In this document: piece after piece, positions 15,411 through 24,249 of the stretch
Position numbering within the stretch: position 1 is the first letter of the stretch
Layout: every line of letters begins with the position of its first letter
DNA from: a virus
Virus record (IMG/VR): IMGVR_UViG_3300041583_000077
Coordinates: 1-46,277 of that record
Strand: one strand, 5' to 3'
Length of the DNA: 46,277 bases
The notes under the pieces: model-generated
What the model was told of the DNA's origin: nothing
Database searches by the model: none
The model's input: the letters and a program-made list of their open reading frames with translations, nothing else
Program-made: the position numbers and the translations under genes

Positions 15411-15594
15411 TTAGCATCACTTCTTTATGTGTTTCAATTCGATGTATTTCGTCCTTTAGCCAAAGTTTTTTGGTTTTAAGTCTTCGAATTTCCTCAGTAA
15501 GAGCTCCTGGGCTCTGAGATAGCTGAATAATTTGGTTATCTAATTCGCGATGTTTGTTTTTCAGTTGCTCTAGATGCGAATCTATACTACTCAT
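15400..15594 (-). CDS. YdcH/DUF465-like small coiled-coil protein
   Basis: 64 residues, beginning MSSIDSHLEQLKNKHRELDN. The pattern HLeqLknKHreLDnqI followed by EEIRRLKTKKLWLKDEIHRI matches the DUF465 (YdcH) family common in alphaproteobacteria. Its function is poorly known. It supports an alphaproteobacterial host, since such genes look host-derived. Confidence 0.75.
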   Translation of the reverse strand: MSSIDSHLEQLKNKHRELDNQIIQLSQSPGALTEEIRRLKTKKLWLKDEIHRIETHKEVMLNGH

Positions 15595-17133
15595 TTATTT
15601 CTCCTCAAATAATTGATTGAATTTAGTACTAGCATTAACAGTCTTTTTACCGATGTTCAGTCTAGTACCAATAACTTGCATCCAGAAACGATCATGTTGC
15701 TCAATTAAGTCTAGACTTTTCTGTCTATCTTTAAGACTGAAGATTTCGTCTACAACTTCTTTGAACTTTACACCCCACTTTTCATCAATCAACATGTAAG
15801 GAAACTTGCCAGAATCGTATTCTCTATTAGCACGTTGCGTACTTTCGATGTGCATCCAAACATTATGTCCCATTTGTAGCGCATAACTGAACGAGTCCCA
15901 ACTAGTACTATCTTTCTTACGAATAATTGTGTTACCGTCTTCGTCTAATATAGGGTTACCGTGCTTGTCTAAATCAATGTCGCCTGCTTTAATTTTAGGA
16001 GAACCTACTTTGTTTTTATCGCCTTCGGCATAGATACAAATATCATTCATGTTATAGTGTACACTCATAGGAGAGTCTTCAAACGCATCTAGTATACGGT
16101 CTGTAATAACAGCATCTTTAAACTTGCGGGTATCTGTAGCATATTTTAGCGCATCTGCTCCGGGACTCATCATGTAACTCCACTTACCACGATCTTCAAT
16201 ACGAATACTGTGATAAATCTGTCCGTTAGCTGTAGCAAGGAACGGTGATGCACAATCATATGTGATCATAAAGTTAGGATTATGATACTTGCGTACAGCA
16301 CGTTGGATGTCAGTGAGCAATACAGCCCACTCTAGTTTACTAGTACCAAGGAAATGCATTACATCATGTATGCCTTGCTCAAGTAGTCCGTCGTGTATCA
16401 TGTGTACAAGTCTGCGCAGAATCAAGTGTACATCACACATGTTCTGTCCACCCATTGCCCATCCGTCAAAATGTGTTTCGGGGTATTTTACTGGATCGCA
16501 GTAGTCTTTAAATTCTTCGTACCAGCCGTCTGCATCAGCATGATTGCTGCCTTGTAGTACGTTTAATACTTTGAAGTTACCACGTCTATTGGCCATGTAA
16601 TACTTTGCATTGATGTGCGTGGCATCTACAGCATCTTGATAGCTGTGAATGCCAGCTGCTTTTGCTGCTTTAGGATCTTGGAATGTCCATGTTGGAATGT
16701 CCAACATCATTCCGTAGTCCATGTAAGCTTCCATCCAGTTCACAACCAATTCACGCTTTTTAGCAGCAAGTGGACAGTTAGGATCAGTCCAGTTGCCTGG
16801 CCAAAGACCTTTGGCAATCTGGAACCCACCCGAGTCGCCTAGCAACCATGAGTTATCTCTGTCACGGTTGCGAAGCATATCTTCTTTTTCGCTAAACTTG
16901 TTTACATCTAGCTCTGCGTGTCCAGCAGAATAGAGAGCCCACTTATAGTGGAACACTCCTTCTTTAGAGTTAAGGAAGTTCATTGCTTCTACAGTACCAA
17001 TACCTGCCGGAACCCTTGCTGGATCAACATACTCACTATAACGTTGCTTCCCAATAAAAGTAGCATAGAATCCACTGATACTGGGTAAGAAAAACGCATA
17101 ATCGTTTTGTGATTCAGTTAAGTTAGTATTCAT
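15595..17133 (-). CDS. TGT/DpdA-like transglycosylase (putative DNA 7-deazaguanine transferase)
   Basis: 512 residues with a TGT-type barrel active site in order: DSGGFQ at 100-105, LDIP with D145, VLQGS at 192-196 (the VQGG element), GWAMGGQ at 224-230 (matching GGLAVGE), LGTS at 262-265, and YDCASPFLATANG at 292-304, where D293 aligns with the TGT nucleophile Asp in FDCVLPTRNARNG. The zinc Cys triad of tRNA TGT does not follow it, as in DpdA-type DNA enzymes. It likely exchanges guanine for a 7-deazaguanine in DNA. The 3' end overlaps no gene; the 5' end touches gp45. The DNA target is inferred. Confidence 0.78.
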   Translation of the reverse strand: MNTNLTESQNDYAFFLPSISGFYATFIGKQRYSEYVDPARVPAGIGTVEAMNFLNSKEGVFHYKWALYSAGHAELDVNKFSEKEDMLRNRDRDNSWLLGDSGGFQIAKGLWPGNWTDPNCPLAAKKRELVVNWMEAYMDYGMMLDIPTWTFQDPKAAKAAGIHSYQDAVDATHINAKYYMANRRGNFKVLNVLQGSNHADADGWYEEFKDYCDPVKYPETHFDGWAMGGQNMCDVHLILRRLVHMIHDGLLEQGIHDVMHFLGTSKLEWAVLLTDIQRAVRKYHNPNFMITYDCASPFLATANGQIYHSIRIEDRGKWSYMMSPGADALKYATDTRKFKDAVITDRILDAFEDSPMSVHYNMNDICIYAEGDKNKVGSPKIKAGDIDLDKHGNPILDEDGNTIIRKKDSTSWDSFSYALQMGHNVWMHIESTQRANREYDSGKFPYMLIDEKWGVKFKEVVDEIFSLKDRQKSLDLIEQHDRFWMQVIGTRLNIGKKTVNASTKFNQLFEEK

Positions 17134-17861
17134 TATTTTTGTTGCGCCGGGAGGATATAGTCATACTTGGCCATGCCTGAATCAACGCTAATTTTCATAG
17201 CGCCCTGATCTGTAATACTTACAGTCTTATCACCATCCAAGTTCAAGATAGCAATAGTTTGTGCTACTGGCCATGCCCAGGTGTGTGTTAGTTTTCCTTC
17301 AATGTCGTGTTGGAAGGTAAACTTACCAGCGTGTGTGTTCAAGTCACCAAAGTAAAAGTTAAGATCGCCGTCTTCTGTTTTGACTTGAAAAACAGTTTCT
17401 TCACTATGAGCTCCTGCCATAAGTTTCATACGCTGAATAGCCGCCATACTTGGAGTAATTTCTACATCCCAGCTATTGCCTTTGAACTTAACACTCTTAA
17501 GTTTTTCTTCAATGATTGCTTTGTTCATAAAGCGATAATCATTTTGGAAATCACCGCCTGCATTTTCAAAATGCATGTGTGTTGGAATAGTTTCTCCGTT
17601 GCGTTCTGCTTGAACAACTTCAATCTTAGCACCATCGCGATACTCTGGATTTTTCAAGTGATAAGCAAGCTTGCCCAAGTCAGGCATACCGAATGTACCG
17701 ATAAACTCCCCGACTGGGGTGTGTGTAGTTGCTGTCATAATAACACTGCGATCGTCTGCCATGCTTTCGATGTTGGTGTCTGTTTCTGCTGTAACTTTAA
17801 GAGTTGTAATAAAGCCTAGCGAGTGTGTATGCGATACAATGTCTTGTAGAATGTCTTTCAT
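17133..17861 (-). CDS. 45: DNA polymerase sliding clamp (gp45)
   Basis: 242 residues from the ATG at 17861, which follows GGAGG by 5 bases; a TTG four codons upstream lacks this. The sequence has the gp45-type two-domain processivity-fold layout, with NDYRFMNKAIIEEKLKSVKF and ITPSMAAIQRMKLMAG. It gives gp43 processivity and in T4 also serves late transcription. Transcribed from 17885-17913. Its stop is shared with the transglycosylase start. Confidence 0.88.
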   Translation of the reverse strand: MKDILQDIVSHTHSLGFITTLKVTAETDTNIESMADDRSVIMTATTHTPVGEFIGTFGMPDLGKLAYHLKNPEYRDGAKIEVVQAERNGETIPTHMHFENAGGDFQNDYRFMNKAIIEEKLKSVKFKGNSWDVEITPSMAAIQRMKLMAGAHSEETVFQVKTEDGDLNFYFGDLNTHAGKFTFQHDIEGKLTHTWAWPVAQTIAILNLDGDKTVSITDQGAMKISVDSGMAKYDYILPAQQK

Positions 17862-17884
17862 GTGTTCCTCCAATGGTTATATTA

Positions 17885-17913
17885 ATAATAAGTTATAAGT
17901 GCTTGATTGTCAA
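17885..17913 (-). promoter_or_regulatory. Sigma70-type promoter of gene 45
   Basis: -35 TTGACA (17908-17913), 17-bp spacer, -10 TATTAT (17885-17890), ahead of the clamp gene. Confidence 0.8.
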
Positions 17914-17919
17914 GCATTT

Positions 17920-18636
17920 TCATTCGGCTAACCTTGCTTCTTGCAAATAATGCAAGCGTTCCCAAGTGTCGCGCCAGTTTTTTACTGTGTAGTTGTGTCC
18001 TCTGGTGTTTGCAGCTTTCAATGGATAATCGTTACCACCCACGTCCATTTTGTCTCCAAAGAAGTAGATGCGATCTGTGGGATCAAAATCATCAAGTATT
18101 TGTGACTTGTCCCACCCCACAGGATAAAGATCAATTCCTGTATCGCCGCCTATATTAGCAGTAATGGCGTTGCCATAGAGGCTGTTGAATTGCAGTGCAA
18201 TAGTTTCACGTTCTCTGTGATCTTGATCGTGTGCAACATACAGATTACGTTCGCCTAGTGTAGCATTGCGTCCTACTATGCTAAAATTACACACACCAGG
18301 TCTGTCTTCAAAATGTATACCAGTTCTTAAAGGAAACTTACTGACTTGTAACCAACTGTGTAGTAGATCACGCGACTCGTCAGGCAGCGTCCATTCCTTG
18401 GTTCTAATACGTTCGCCCTTGGCCCAAACATCATTGCCTGAGCAAGCGTAAACAAAAATAGGCCACCTCAGTAGATTGTCACCTAGTTGTTCTTGAGTCT
18501 TGGGATAATCACTGCCAGTTACAAGATAAACTTCGTTAGCGATACAAAACTCTAAGAAGAATTTTTTAAACTCGGGATCGATAGTTTGTCTGCTTGGTGT
18601 TAGTGTTCCGTCTACGTCAAATATAAATTTATTCAT
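17920..18636 (-). CDS. HAD-family phosphatase/phosphomannomutase-like protein
   Basis: 238 residues from the ATG at 18636 (TGATG overlap). HAD motif I is FDVDGTLTPSRQ near residues 5-16; motif IV is YFFGDKMDVGGNDYPL near 202-217. Both are close to eukaryotic-type phosphomannomutase (PMM2), which interconverts mannose 6- and 1-phosphate using the motif I Asp nucleophile. A sugar-phosphate role would fit the nearby cytidylyltransferase and glycosyltransferase. Phosphatase activity is also possible. Confidence 0.72.
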   Translation of the reverse strand: MNKFIFDVDGTLTPSRQTIDPEFKKFFLEFCIANEVYLVTGSDYPKTQEQLGDNLLRWPIFVYACSGNDVWAKGERIRTKEWTLPDESRDLLHSWLQVSKFPLRTGIHFEDRPGVCNFSIVGRNATLGERNLYVAHDQDHRERETIALQFNSLYGNAITANIGGDTGIDLYPVGWDKSQILDDFDPTDRIYFFGDKMDVGGNDYPLKAANTRGHNYTVKNWRDTWERLHYLQEARLAE

Positions 18637-18827
18637 CACGGATTCTCCTTGATCCAAATACATTCTGAAACATCTTCCTGTGTGTCATACATACGCTTAC
18701 ATTCTTCGTAAGGATGAGAATACGTTGCCAACACCCACATAACAATAGCAAACAATACCCAAGGCAATATGAAAACAGATGTCTTCAAGTATCCTTCTCT
18801 AAAACCTTCCCAAAACGCTTTGCTCAT
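18636..18827 (-). CDS. Small single-pass membrane protein
   Basis: 63 residues with one hydrophobic segment, about residues 16-35 (TSVFILPWVLFAIVMWVLAT), after a basic N-terminus. Two Cys follow (CKRMYDTQEDVSEC). Its start overlaps the upstream gene and its end overlaps the HAD gene. Function unknown. Confidence 0.65.
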   Translation of the reverse strand: MSKAFWEGFREGYLKTSVFILPWVLFAIVMWVLATYSHPYEECKRMYDTQEDVSECIWIKENP

Positions 18828-19243
18828 TTATTTTCGCTTTCTGCTACACGCCGTCTCAAGTCACTTGTACTAAACCTGTGATCGCGTTTGTTAAAATGTA
18901 ATTCTATACCACGTTTCCTACAGACATCTTTGCCTGTAAATTCTTTTTCTCGGTATTCCTCACCTAAAAATCTTACGTCGATTTGAAACAATTCCAGTAT
19001 GTCTACAACATCCTGTTCTGTTTGGTAAGGAACAATTTCATCTACAAACTTTAGTGCGTTGAGTTGTGCATAGCGTTCAACCAACGTTTGCACTGGTTTG
19101 TTTTTTTCTACTGGACGATCTATTGTAGGGTCTGTTTGCAATCCTACAATAAGATAATTGCAGTTGGCCTTTGCTTCACGCAACATACCGATATGGCCTG
19201 CGTGTAATAAATCAAATGCACTGAACACTATGCCTGTTCTCAT
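18824..19243 (-). CDS. Cytidylyltransferase-like nucleotidyltransferase (GCT family)
   Basis: 139 residues from the ATG at 19243, which follows CGGAGAAA. The N-terminal SAFDLLHAGHIGMLREAK holds the HxGH nucleotide-binding motif (HAGH), and FSTSDLRRR is the C-terminal signature. It resembles glycerol-3-phosphate cytidylyltransferases and similar enzymes that make CDP-activated donors. Together with the HAD and sugar enzymes it suggests surface-polymer or sugar activation. Specificity unknown. Confidence 0.78.
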   Translation of the reverse strand: MRTGIVFSAFDLLHAGHIGMLREAKANCNYLIVGLQTDPTIDRPVEKNKPVQTLVERYAQLNALKFVDEIVPYQTEQDVVDILELFQIDVRFLGEEYREKEFTGKDVCRKRGIELHFNKRDHRFSTSDLRRRVAESENK

Positions 19244-19262
19244 AAATTTCTCCGATATGTCA

Positions 19263-19291
19263 AGAATAACATTGTAATTTTCATTTGTCAA
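19263..19291 (-). promoter_or_regulatory. Sigma70-type promoter of the nucleotidyltransferase operon
   Basis: -35 TTGACA (19286-19291), 17-bp spacer, -10 TATTCT (19263-19268). It overlaps the last bases of the polymerase gene. Confidence 0.7.
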
Positions 19292-21969
19292 CCCCAATCA
19301 AATAATGTATTGAAGGTTGTTTTTTGTTTAGTACTTTCGAGATCGTAATCAAGCACTCCGATTAAGTTGTCGAGCTTGTTATCAATAATAGTTTCTTCCA
19401 TAGCTTCGCTGTCAAACGGCAGTTCTTTGAACCATTCCGGAATACGCAGTTCGTCAGTTGGGTAAGCAACACTGGTGTATCCAAGTGGGTTAGCTTTAAC
19501 TTTACAAACAATAACTTTCATACCGTCTACAATCTCCTGACTGTATCTGTCGCCATTCATACGTTTGAGAGTATTCCAATTAATACTAGCTCTTACATGC
19601 CCGGGCATATTTGCCTTGCCTTGCTTCTCTTCGAGCCGTTGATAATAACCAATTTTATTTGCACGCTTGGGTGATCCTTTTTCGAATCCTGGACGATCTT
19701 TAAATTCTTTGCGGAATTGGGAAATGCTATCAAGAATAACCTTTTCATCCTCTTTAAGAAGAACCATCATAAGCAATTTGCTGAGAAATTCTTGCATGAA
19801 TACAGGAGTATCTGAACGCTTGAGATCAAGACCCATGGCTTTTACTTTGCCTGGCTTGCCGTCCACATCGGTTCTGAATCCTTCAATGTCAATAACAAGT
19901 GCTGCATACCGCTTTTTAGTTATAAACAATCCTGTTTCTGCAATAATTTCACGTCCAGCTGCGATTACATCACTACGAGTTTTAGGACAATGGAATGCTT
20001 GTGCCATAAAGTCTGGAAACGTAGTATTTGCTTGTTCTGCAATTTGGTCATATAATTGTATTGCATTTTCTTTGCTCCAGGGAATATTTCCTGCTGCAAC
20101 ATCGTCTTTTAACATCGGCCATGCACTAAAGTACACCGAATCAGTATCGCCATATATAACAGCTTTGCCCACATGATCATATTCGCCTGTGATGATTTTA
20201 TTCACTTCCGCACTCATATGCTTAACGATCTGTCTGCCACTAAGTGTAGTTGATTGCCCAATACGTTTGTCAAAGAATCTACATCCTGGGTTGAGAATAG
20301 CACCATACAAACTGTTCAAGTTAATCTTTTTAACCAACTGACGCTTGTCCCAGTATTCTTCTTCTGCGGCGTTCTTTGCATTTTTGGCTTTTTTAAGCAT
20401 CTTCTGCAGATCTTTACGTTCCGCATACCATCGCTTGAGCAATCCCGGAATAACTGCTTCAAACTCGTGTGTAAAGATTGTACCGTTGGCACTGAGCATC
20501 CAGGGCATGTGGCTGTCAAAGATCATCTTATGAACTTCTGCACCACTAAGCGCATCGCTACGTCCATCTTCCCAGTTGATCATCAGCATGACATCTTTTC
20601 TTTGAGCCATGACTACTTCGTATTCTTCAGTGGCAAATCGGCCTTCCCAACTGCCTGCAAACGACTTTTTCTTTAGTGTCATATCTTCGTGAATTCGCTG
20701 GTCACTAATGTCTAGTCGAATTTGTCCAATAATACTTTCTGGTGCCATATTCATGCTGCGGATAACGCTCGGATATAGACTGTTTAAGTCCATTGAGCCT
20801 ACCCATTCATGCACGCCTTTTTTTGGAAAGGCAACATATGCACCAGCAGCTTGTGTATTTCCTTCATGATTTTTTCTATTAGGAACTTGCATGCCTCGAC
20901 GATGTGCTTCGTTGATAATAGCTTGTTCTGTAAGTGCGACAGCCCCGGCAGTTGTTTGCAACAAAACAGTATTTTCATGTGCAAGCACGTTTGCTAGATC
21001 AATAAACTTGAGCTTCTTATCGATTTTATCAAGTAGTGCAACGTCCTGCCTGTTGTATTCAATGAACTTTTCAAAGTCGTTGTTGTACAACTGATCAAGT
21101 GTGCCTTCGTAAGGAGTTTTATTTTCTCCTACTTCCATTTCACCAATGGCATCCAGTCGATAAGTATGGCGTTCTTCGTATGTATACTTGCGATACAAAT
21201 TAAGATAATCCATATGCACACGACCGATAGTGTCGTACGTTTCGCTCATCTTTCCAAATTTTTCGTACTCTCGCTTCTTGGGTTTTTGTCCCCAAAGACA
21301 AAATCTACGAGTGTCGTCGCTGCTTAGTACACGCTTGATACGATTAACTGTGTACGGAACATCGTATCCTTCGCTGTTCCATCCGCTGTGAATATCTGCA
21401 TCCTCAATGAGATCCAAAAACATACTCAGCATTTCGCCTTCGCCCTTTTCGTTGTTGGGAAATAGTATACAATTATCTCCCCATCGTTCCTTGCACATGG
21501 CTTGTGCTTCTTCTAGTGGTAATCCTTTGGGCGGCATAGCAACTGTAATCAGTGCATCTAGCCATTGTAGGTACACTGTAATAGCAGTAATAGGCATGAA
21601 AGGGTCATCAATAGGAGCGAACCCACGTTCTGGATCAAAGTCAGTTTCGATGTCCCAAAATACAACATTTAGTTTAGGAGCGTCTTGATTGATATAATTT
21701 TCACTCAAGCACTGAAAGATTGGATTGATGTCTGATTCAAATAAAGTTTTGTTTTTGTTAATTGCAAGTTCTTTGCGATAGTCCTTTGTGTTCTTGCACA
21801 CAATACGACTCAGTTGATCTCCAAAAATACTTTTGTATTTTCCTTTGGGATCTTCATAATAAAATGTGTATTTTGCTTGATACTCTTGGAAATAACGCTT
21901 TCCATCTTTGCGCTCTACAACTCTAATAACATCTTGATCGCGATCAAAGTAACCATCTACGTATGGCAT
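19288..21969 (-). CDS. 43: DNA polymerase, family B (gp43)
   Basis: 893 residues, the size of T4 gp43 (898). The proofreading exonuclease has FWDIETD with D106/E108 and YNRQD at 305-309. Polymerase motif A is DLNSLYPS at 394-401, motif B KINLNSLYG at 548-556 and motif C YGDTDSVY at 606-613. The C-terminus FNTLFDWG is a sliding-clamp peptide. A strong AGGAG precedes the ATG. It is the replicative polymerase. No clear promoter lies upstream, so it is probably transcribed from 22554-22582. The short gap 21970-22034 holds nothing obvious. Confidence 0.97.
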   Translation of the reverse strand: MPYVDGYFDRDQDVIRVVERKDGKRYFQEYQAKYTFYYEDPKGKYKSIFGDQLSRIVCKNTKDYRKELAINKNKTLFESDINPIFQCLSENYINQDAPKLNVVFWDIETDFDPERGFAPIDDPFMPITAITVYLQWLDALITVAMPPKGLPLEEAQAMCKERWGDNCILFPNNEKGEGEMLSMFLDLIEDADIHSGWNSEGYDVPYTVNRIKRVLSSDDTRRFCLWGQKPKKREYEKFGKMSETYDTIGRVHMDYLNLYRKYTYEERHTYRLDAIGEMEVGENKTPYEGTLDQLYNNDFEKFIEYNRQDVALLDKIDKKLKFIDLANVLAHENTVLLQTTAGAVALTEQAIINEAHRRGMQVPNRKNHEGNTQAAGAYVAFPKKGVHEWVGSMDLNSLYPSVIRSMNMAPESIIGQIRLDISDQRIHEDMTLKKKSFAGSWEGRFATEEYEVVMAQRKDVMLMINWEDGRSDALSGAEVHKMIFDSHMPWMLSANGTIFTHEFEAVIPGLLKRWYAERKDLQKMLKKAKNAKNAAEEEYWDKRQLVKKINLNSLYGAILNPGCRFFDKRIGQSTTLSGRQIVKHMSAEVNKIITGEYDHVGKAVIYGDTDSVYFSAWPMLKDDVAAGNIPWSKENAIQLYDQIAEQANTTFPDFMAQAFHCPKTRSDVIAAGREIIAETGLFITKKRYAALVIDIEGFRTDVDGKPGKVKAMGLDLKRSDTPVFMQEFLSKLLMMVLLKEDEKVILDSISQFRKEFKDRPGFEKGSPKRANKIGYYQRLEEKQGKANMPGHVRASINWNTLKRMNGDRYSQEIVDGMKVIVCKVKANPLGYTSVAYPTDELRIPEWFKELPFDSEAMEETIIDNKLDNLIGVLDYDLESTKQKTTFNTLFDWG

Positions 21970-22034
21970 ATATTCTCCTAGCAGTTTATGGCCTGCATAC
22001 CGTTGTTCTTGTTCTTAAAGTGAACGACTCTTTT

Positions 22035-22265
22035 TTACTTAGTGTGTTGTAATAGATACATTGCAATTTTAGGATCATCAACTACTAATAGATCTGTGGG
22101 ATATTTTCTATCAGGAACACGCCTGCTTATAGCCACAACATTGATCATTTTGGGATTGATTTTTGTAACTGTGCCTATTCGCATGTTATTGTGATCAGGG
22201 TAAGCAACAATGTCGCCCACCTTAATAGCGGTTCCTAAAATGTCTTTGCGAATTACATCATTCAT
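22035..22265 (-). CDS. Conserved hypothetical protein
   Basis: 76 residues from the ATG at 22265, which overlaps the previous stop by 8 bases. It contains KVGDIVAYPDHNNMRIGTV, an SH3/KOW-like beta pattern. Remembered from marine T4-like phages; function unknown. It sits between the DsbA-like gene and polymerase. Confidence 0.7.
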   Translation of the reverse strand: MNDVIRKDILGTAIKVGDIVAYPDHNNMRIGTVTKINPKMINVVAISRRVPDRKYPTDLLVVDDPKIAMYLLQHTK

Positions 22266-22524
22266 CTGCATCGTAGCCAAGAGTGGCAATGATAGTTTCG
22301 AGATCTTCGTGTGCATCTGCAACACGACCCCAATCACGATTCTTAGCAATACGAATGGCTTTATTAATTAGGCTGGGTTTGACATTTAGTTCTTCTGCAA
22401 CTGCTTTGACAGTTTCTTTTAAGCCGCCTTGTAGATCTTCAACTTCTTGCAGTACAGTTACACCTTCTTTTACTAGTCTTTCAAGTTTGGCTTTTTCTTC
22501 AGGTCCATAGACACGGTCGCTCAT
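22258..22524 (-). CDS. dsbA: DsbA-like double-stranded DNA-binding protein
   Basis: 88 residues, the size of T4 DsbA (89). The part KETVKAVAEELNVKPSLINK through KNRDWGRVADAHEDL aligns by eye with T4 DsbA, which stimulates late transcription; the similarity is moderate. It has the best consensus promoter of the window immediately upstream (TTGACA, 17 bp, TATAAT) and an AAGGAG site. Confidence 0.6.
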   Translation of the reverse strand: MSDRVYGPEEKAKLERLVKEGVTVLQEVEDLQGGLKETVKAVAEELNVKPSLINKAIRIAKNRDWGRVADAHEDLETIIATLGYDADE

Positions 22525-22553
22525 GCATTACTCCTTATGCGATTGTTAAATTA

Positions 22554-22582
22554 ATTATATAATATTATCAAGCAGTTGTCAA
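22554..22582 (-). promoter_or_regulatory. Consensus sigma70-type promoter
   Basis: -35 TTGACA (22577-22582), 17-bp spacer, -10 TATAAT (22554-22559): both hexamers perfect. It likely drives the DsbA-like gene and the polymerase. Confidence 0.85.
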
Positions 22583-22586
22583 TGTT

Positions 22587-23186
22587 TTATTTGACAAAGG
22601 CTCCGATTCTGCCGTGTACGTCAGGATACTCTTTATATGTATATCCTAACGGAGGAATAGTATCTTCACCTTCCCACACTGGTATAAAATGATTGATGTT
22701 ACCATTAAAATCTTCGTTGCGTCTTAGATGCACTTCGATAAGTTTATCTCCAATAAATTCGCAATTGATCCACGGATGTCTGTGTACTAAATTGCCAATT
22801 ATTGTAGGAAATATAAATTGTTTAGTATGTCTAATCCATTCTTTCCATTTTGTAAATGTATTGTCTGGTTTGTTTCCTTGCACACACAACATTTGTTTGC
22901 CGTTATAGTAATCTACACTGTTGTGAAATCCGTCAAACCATTCACACCAAAAATACCCAACTGGAAGATTGCAAGTGTCTTTGTCAATCCACACCTTCTG
23001 CGCTCCCAATCCGAGTCCTAGCATATTAACACACGGACGAACAATATAATAGCCCGGATACGCAACATCAAGACCGACAGGCCCGCAATTATATCCTAGC
23101 TTGCGCGACAGAATCAGTTTGTCTAACACCCATATATCATCTGGGTCTATATTTTGCCAAACTTGATCTTCTGCACAACTAGTCAT
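22587..23186 (-). CDS. Conserved hypothetical protein
   Basis: 199 residues. It starts with MTSCAEDQVWQNIDPDDIW and contains PGYYIVRPCVNMLGLGLGA. The C-terminal INCEFIGDKLIEVHLRRNEDF faintly recalls the metal/nucleotide strand of ATP-grasp folds, but there is no firm evidence. Its ATG overlaps the stop of the preceding small frame. Function unknown. Confidence 0.65.
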   Translation of the reverse strand: MTSCAEDQVWQNIDPDDIWVLDKLILSRKLGYNCGPVGLDVAYPGYYIVRPCVNMLGLGLGAQKVWIDKDTCNLPVGYFWCEWFDGFHNSVDYYNGKQMLCVQGNKPDNTFTKWKEWIRHTKQFIFPTIIGNLVHRHPWINCEFIGDKLIEVHLRRNEDFNGNINHFIPVWEGEDTIPPLGYTYKEYPDVHGRIGAFVK

Positions 23187-23306
23187 TTATGTTTTCTTTA
23201 CGTGCTCGGGCTTGCCTTTGTGCTCGGTTGCTGCATAATCTTTAGCTGCCTTCTTTGGCATGTCTTTGGCTACTTTAGCAACTTCTTTTGAAGCTGGCTT
23301 TTTCAC
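23187..23306 (-). CDS. Possible 39-residue Lys-rich protein (GTG start)
   Basis: Frame from GTG 23306 to TAA 23187-23189, beginning VKKPASKEVAKVAKDMPKKA and ending with HKGKPEHVKKT. It is in the same reading frame as the preceding gene after its stop (23337-23339), so it could also be a readthrough tail of that protein. The ribosome site is weak. The Lys-rich ending resembles basic tails in marine T4-like phage proteins, from memory. Confidence 0.4.
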   Translation of the reverse strand: MKKPASKEVAKVAKDMPKKAAKDYAATEHKGKPEHVKKT

Positions 23307-23336
23307 CTTGCTATAAACTTTTGTTGTGCTTTTGAT

Positions 23337-24221
23337 TTAGCTTTTTCTACTATCTTTTTTTTGAGTCATACGCTCTGCTAATGTACTTTTGTAGTTAGTA
23401 GCAGCCTCTGTGGACATCATGGGTGTGTTTGGTTGATCCAACTTATCATATTCCATTGCATGATAAACACTGCCAATATAATCAGCTGCTTTGGTAATTT
23501 TTGATTGTTGCCAGCCTTCAATACCTTGAGCTTCGCTTACACCTTTTAGCAGTTCGTGTAACTTGATAGCATACTTTGCAATTTTGTATAGTTCAGCACG
23601 GGCCATTTGCACTTCATGATCTTGCTCAGCAAGATGTGCCATGTCACCTAAACCTTCAGCCATAGCTTCAGCAGCTGGTTCTGCCTTTGCTTTTTTGATT
23701 AGCATTTGTACAATTTGCGGACTAAGTGCTGATGCTTTAACAACATCATTCATGTTTTTAACGTATCCGGTTCCAAAACGAGACAACACAGGACCTAATC
23801 TGCCTAGTGCGTTTGCCATCATTAAACTAGCATCGTCTGTGCTTGTTATATTCTGTGACATACTTTCCATTTTTCTACCAAGCATGATAATTTCTTTATG
23901 CTTGGGATTAATTTCGAAGTTTGATTCAATGTCGCGCTCTGTCACTGATTTACTGGCATTTTTCTTCTTCAGCCTGTCTGCACGAGCAAGGTATGCTGCC
24001 ATACTTTCACCTGGTTTGCGAGCAGTACCGTGGCGAGTAGTTTGTGCATCTCTTTGAATTTTTCTTGCACTTATGCGCTCTTGATCTGTAACCTCTTTAA
24101 CAGGCGACTTCTTTTTGTCCGCAACAGCTTTTTTCATTGGCTCTTTTTTGTCGCCGTCCTTGTCCATGTCTAGGAAGTCTGGCTTTGCGTTTTTTTCAGT
24201 GATTCGATTTTGTATTGTCAT
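23337..24221 (-). CDS. Conserved phage protein, probable virion-associated
   Basis: 294 residues. The N-terminus is charged and Lys/Asp-rich (PDFLDMDKDGDKKEPMKKAV), a Ca-binding-like acidic loop that I remember from marine T4-like virion proteins. The rest is helical, with DHEVQMARAELYKIAKYAIKL and DYIGSVYHAMEYDKL. Not enzymatic by sight. A late-like promoter lies at 24250-24257, consistent with a structural role. Confidence 0.7.
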   Translation of the reverse strand: MTIQNRITEKNAKPDFLDMDKDGDKKEPMKKAVADKKKSPVKEVTDQERISARKIQRDAQTTRHGTARKPGESMAAYLARADRLKKKNASKSVTERDIESNFEINPKHKEIIMLGRKMESMSQNITSTDDASLMMANALGRLGPVLSRFGTGYVKNMNDVVKASALSPQIVQMLIKKAKAEPAAEAMAEGLGDMAHLAEQDHEVQMARAELYKIAKYAIKLHELLKGVSEAQGIEGWQQSKITKAADYIGSVYHAMEYDKLDQPNTPMMSTEAATNYKSTLAERMTQKKDSRKS

Positions 24222-24249
24222 ATTATTCTCCGAAATACTTTGTTAAGTA

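Noticed and set aside
19667-20676. Long plus-strand frames across the DNA polymerase gene
   Set aside because: They lie opposite conserved polymerase motifs and are shadows of its codons.
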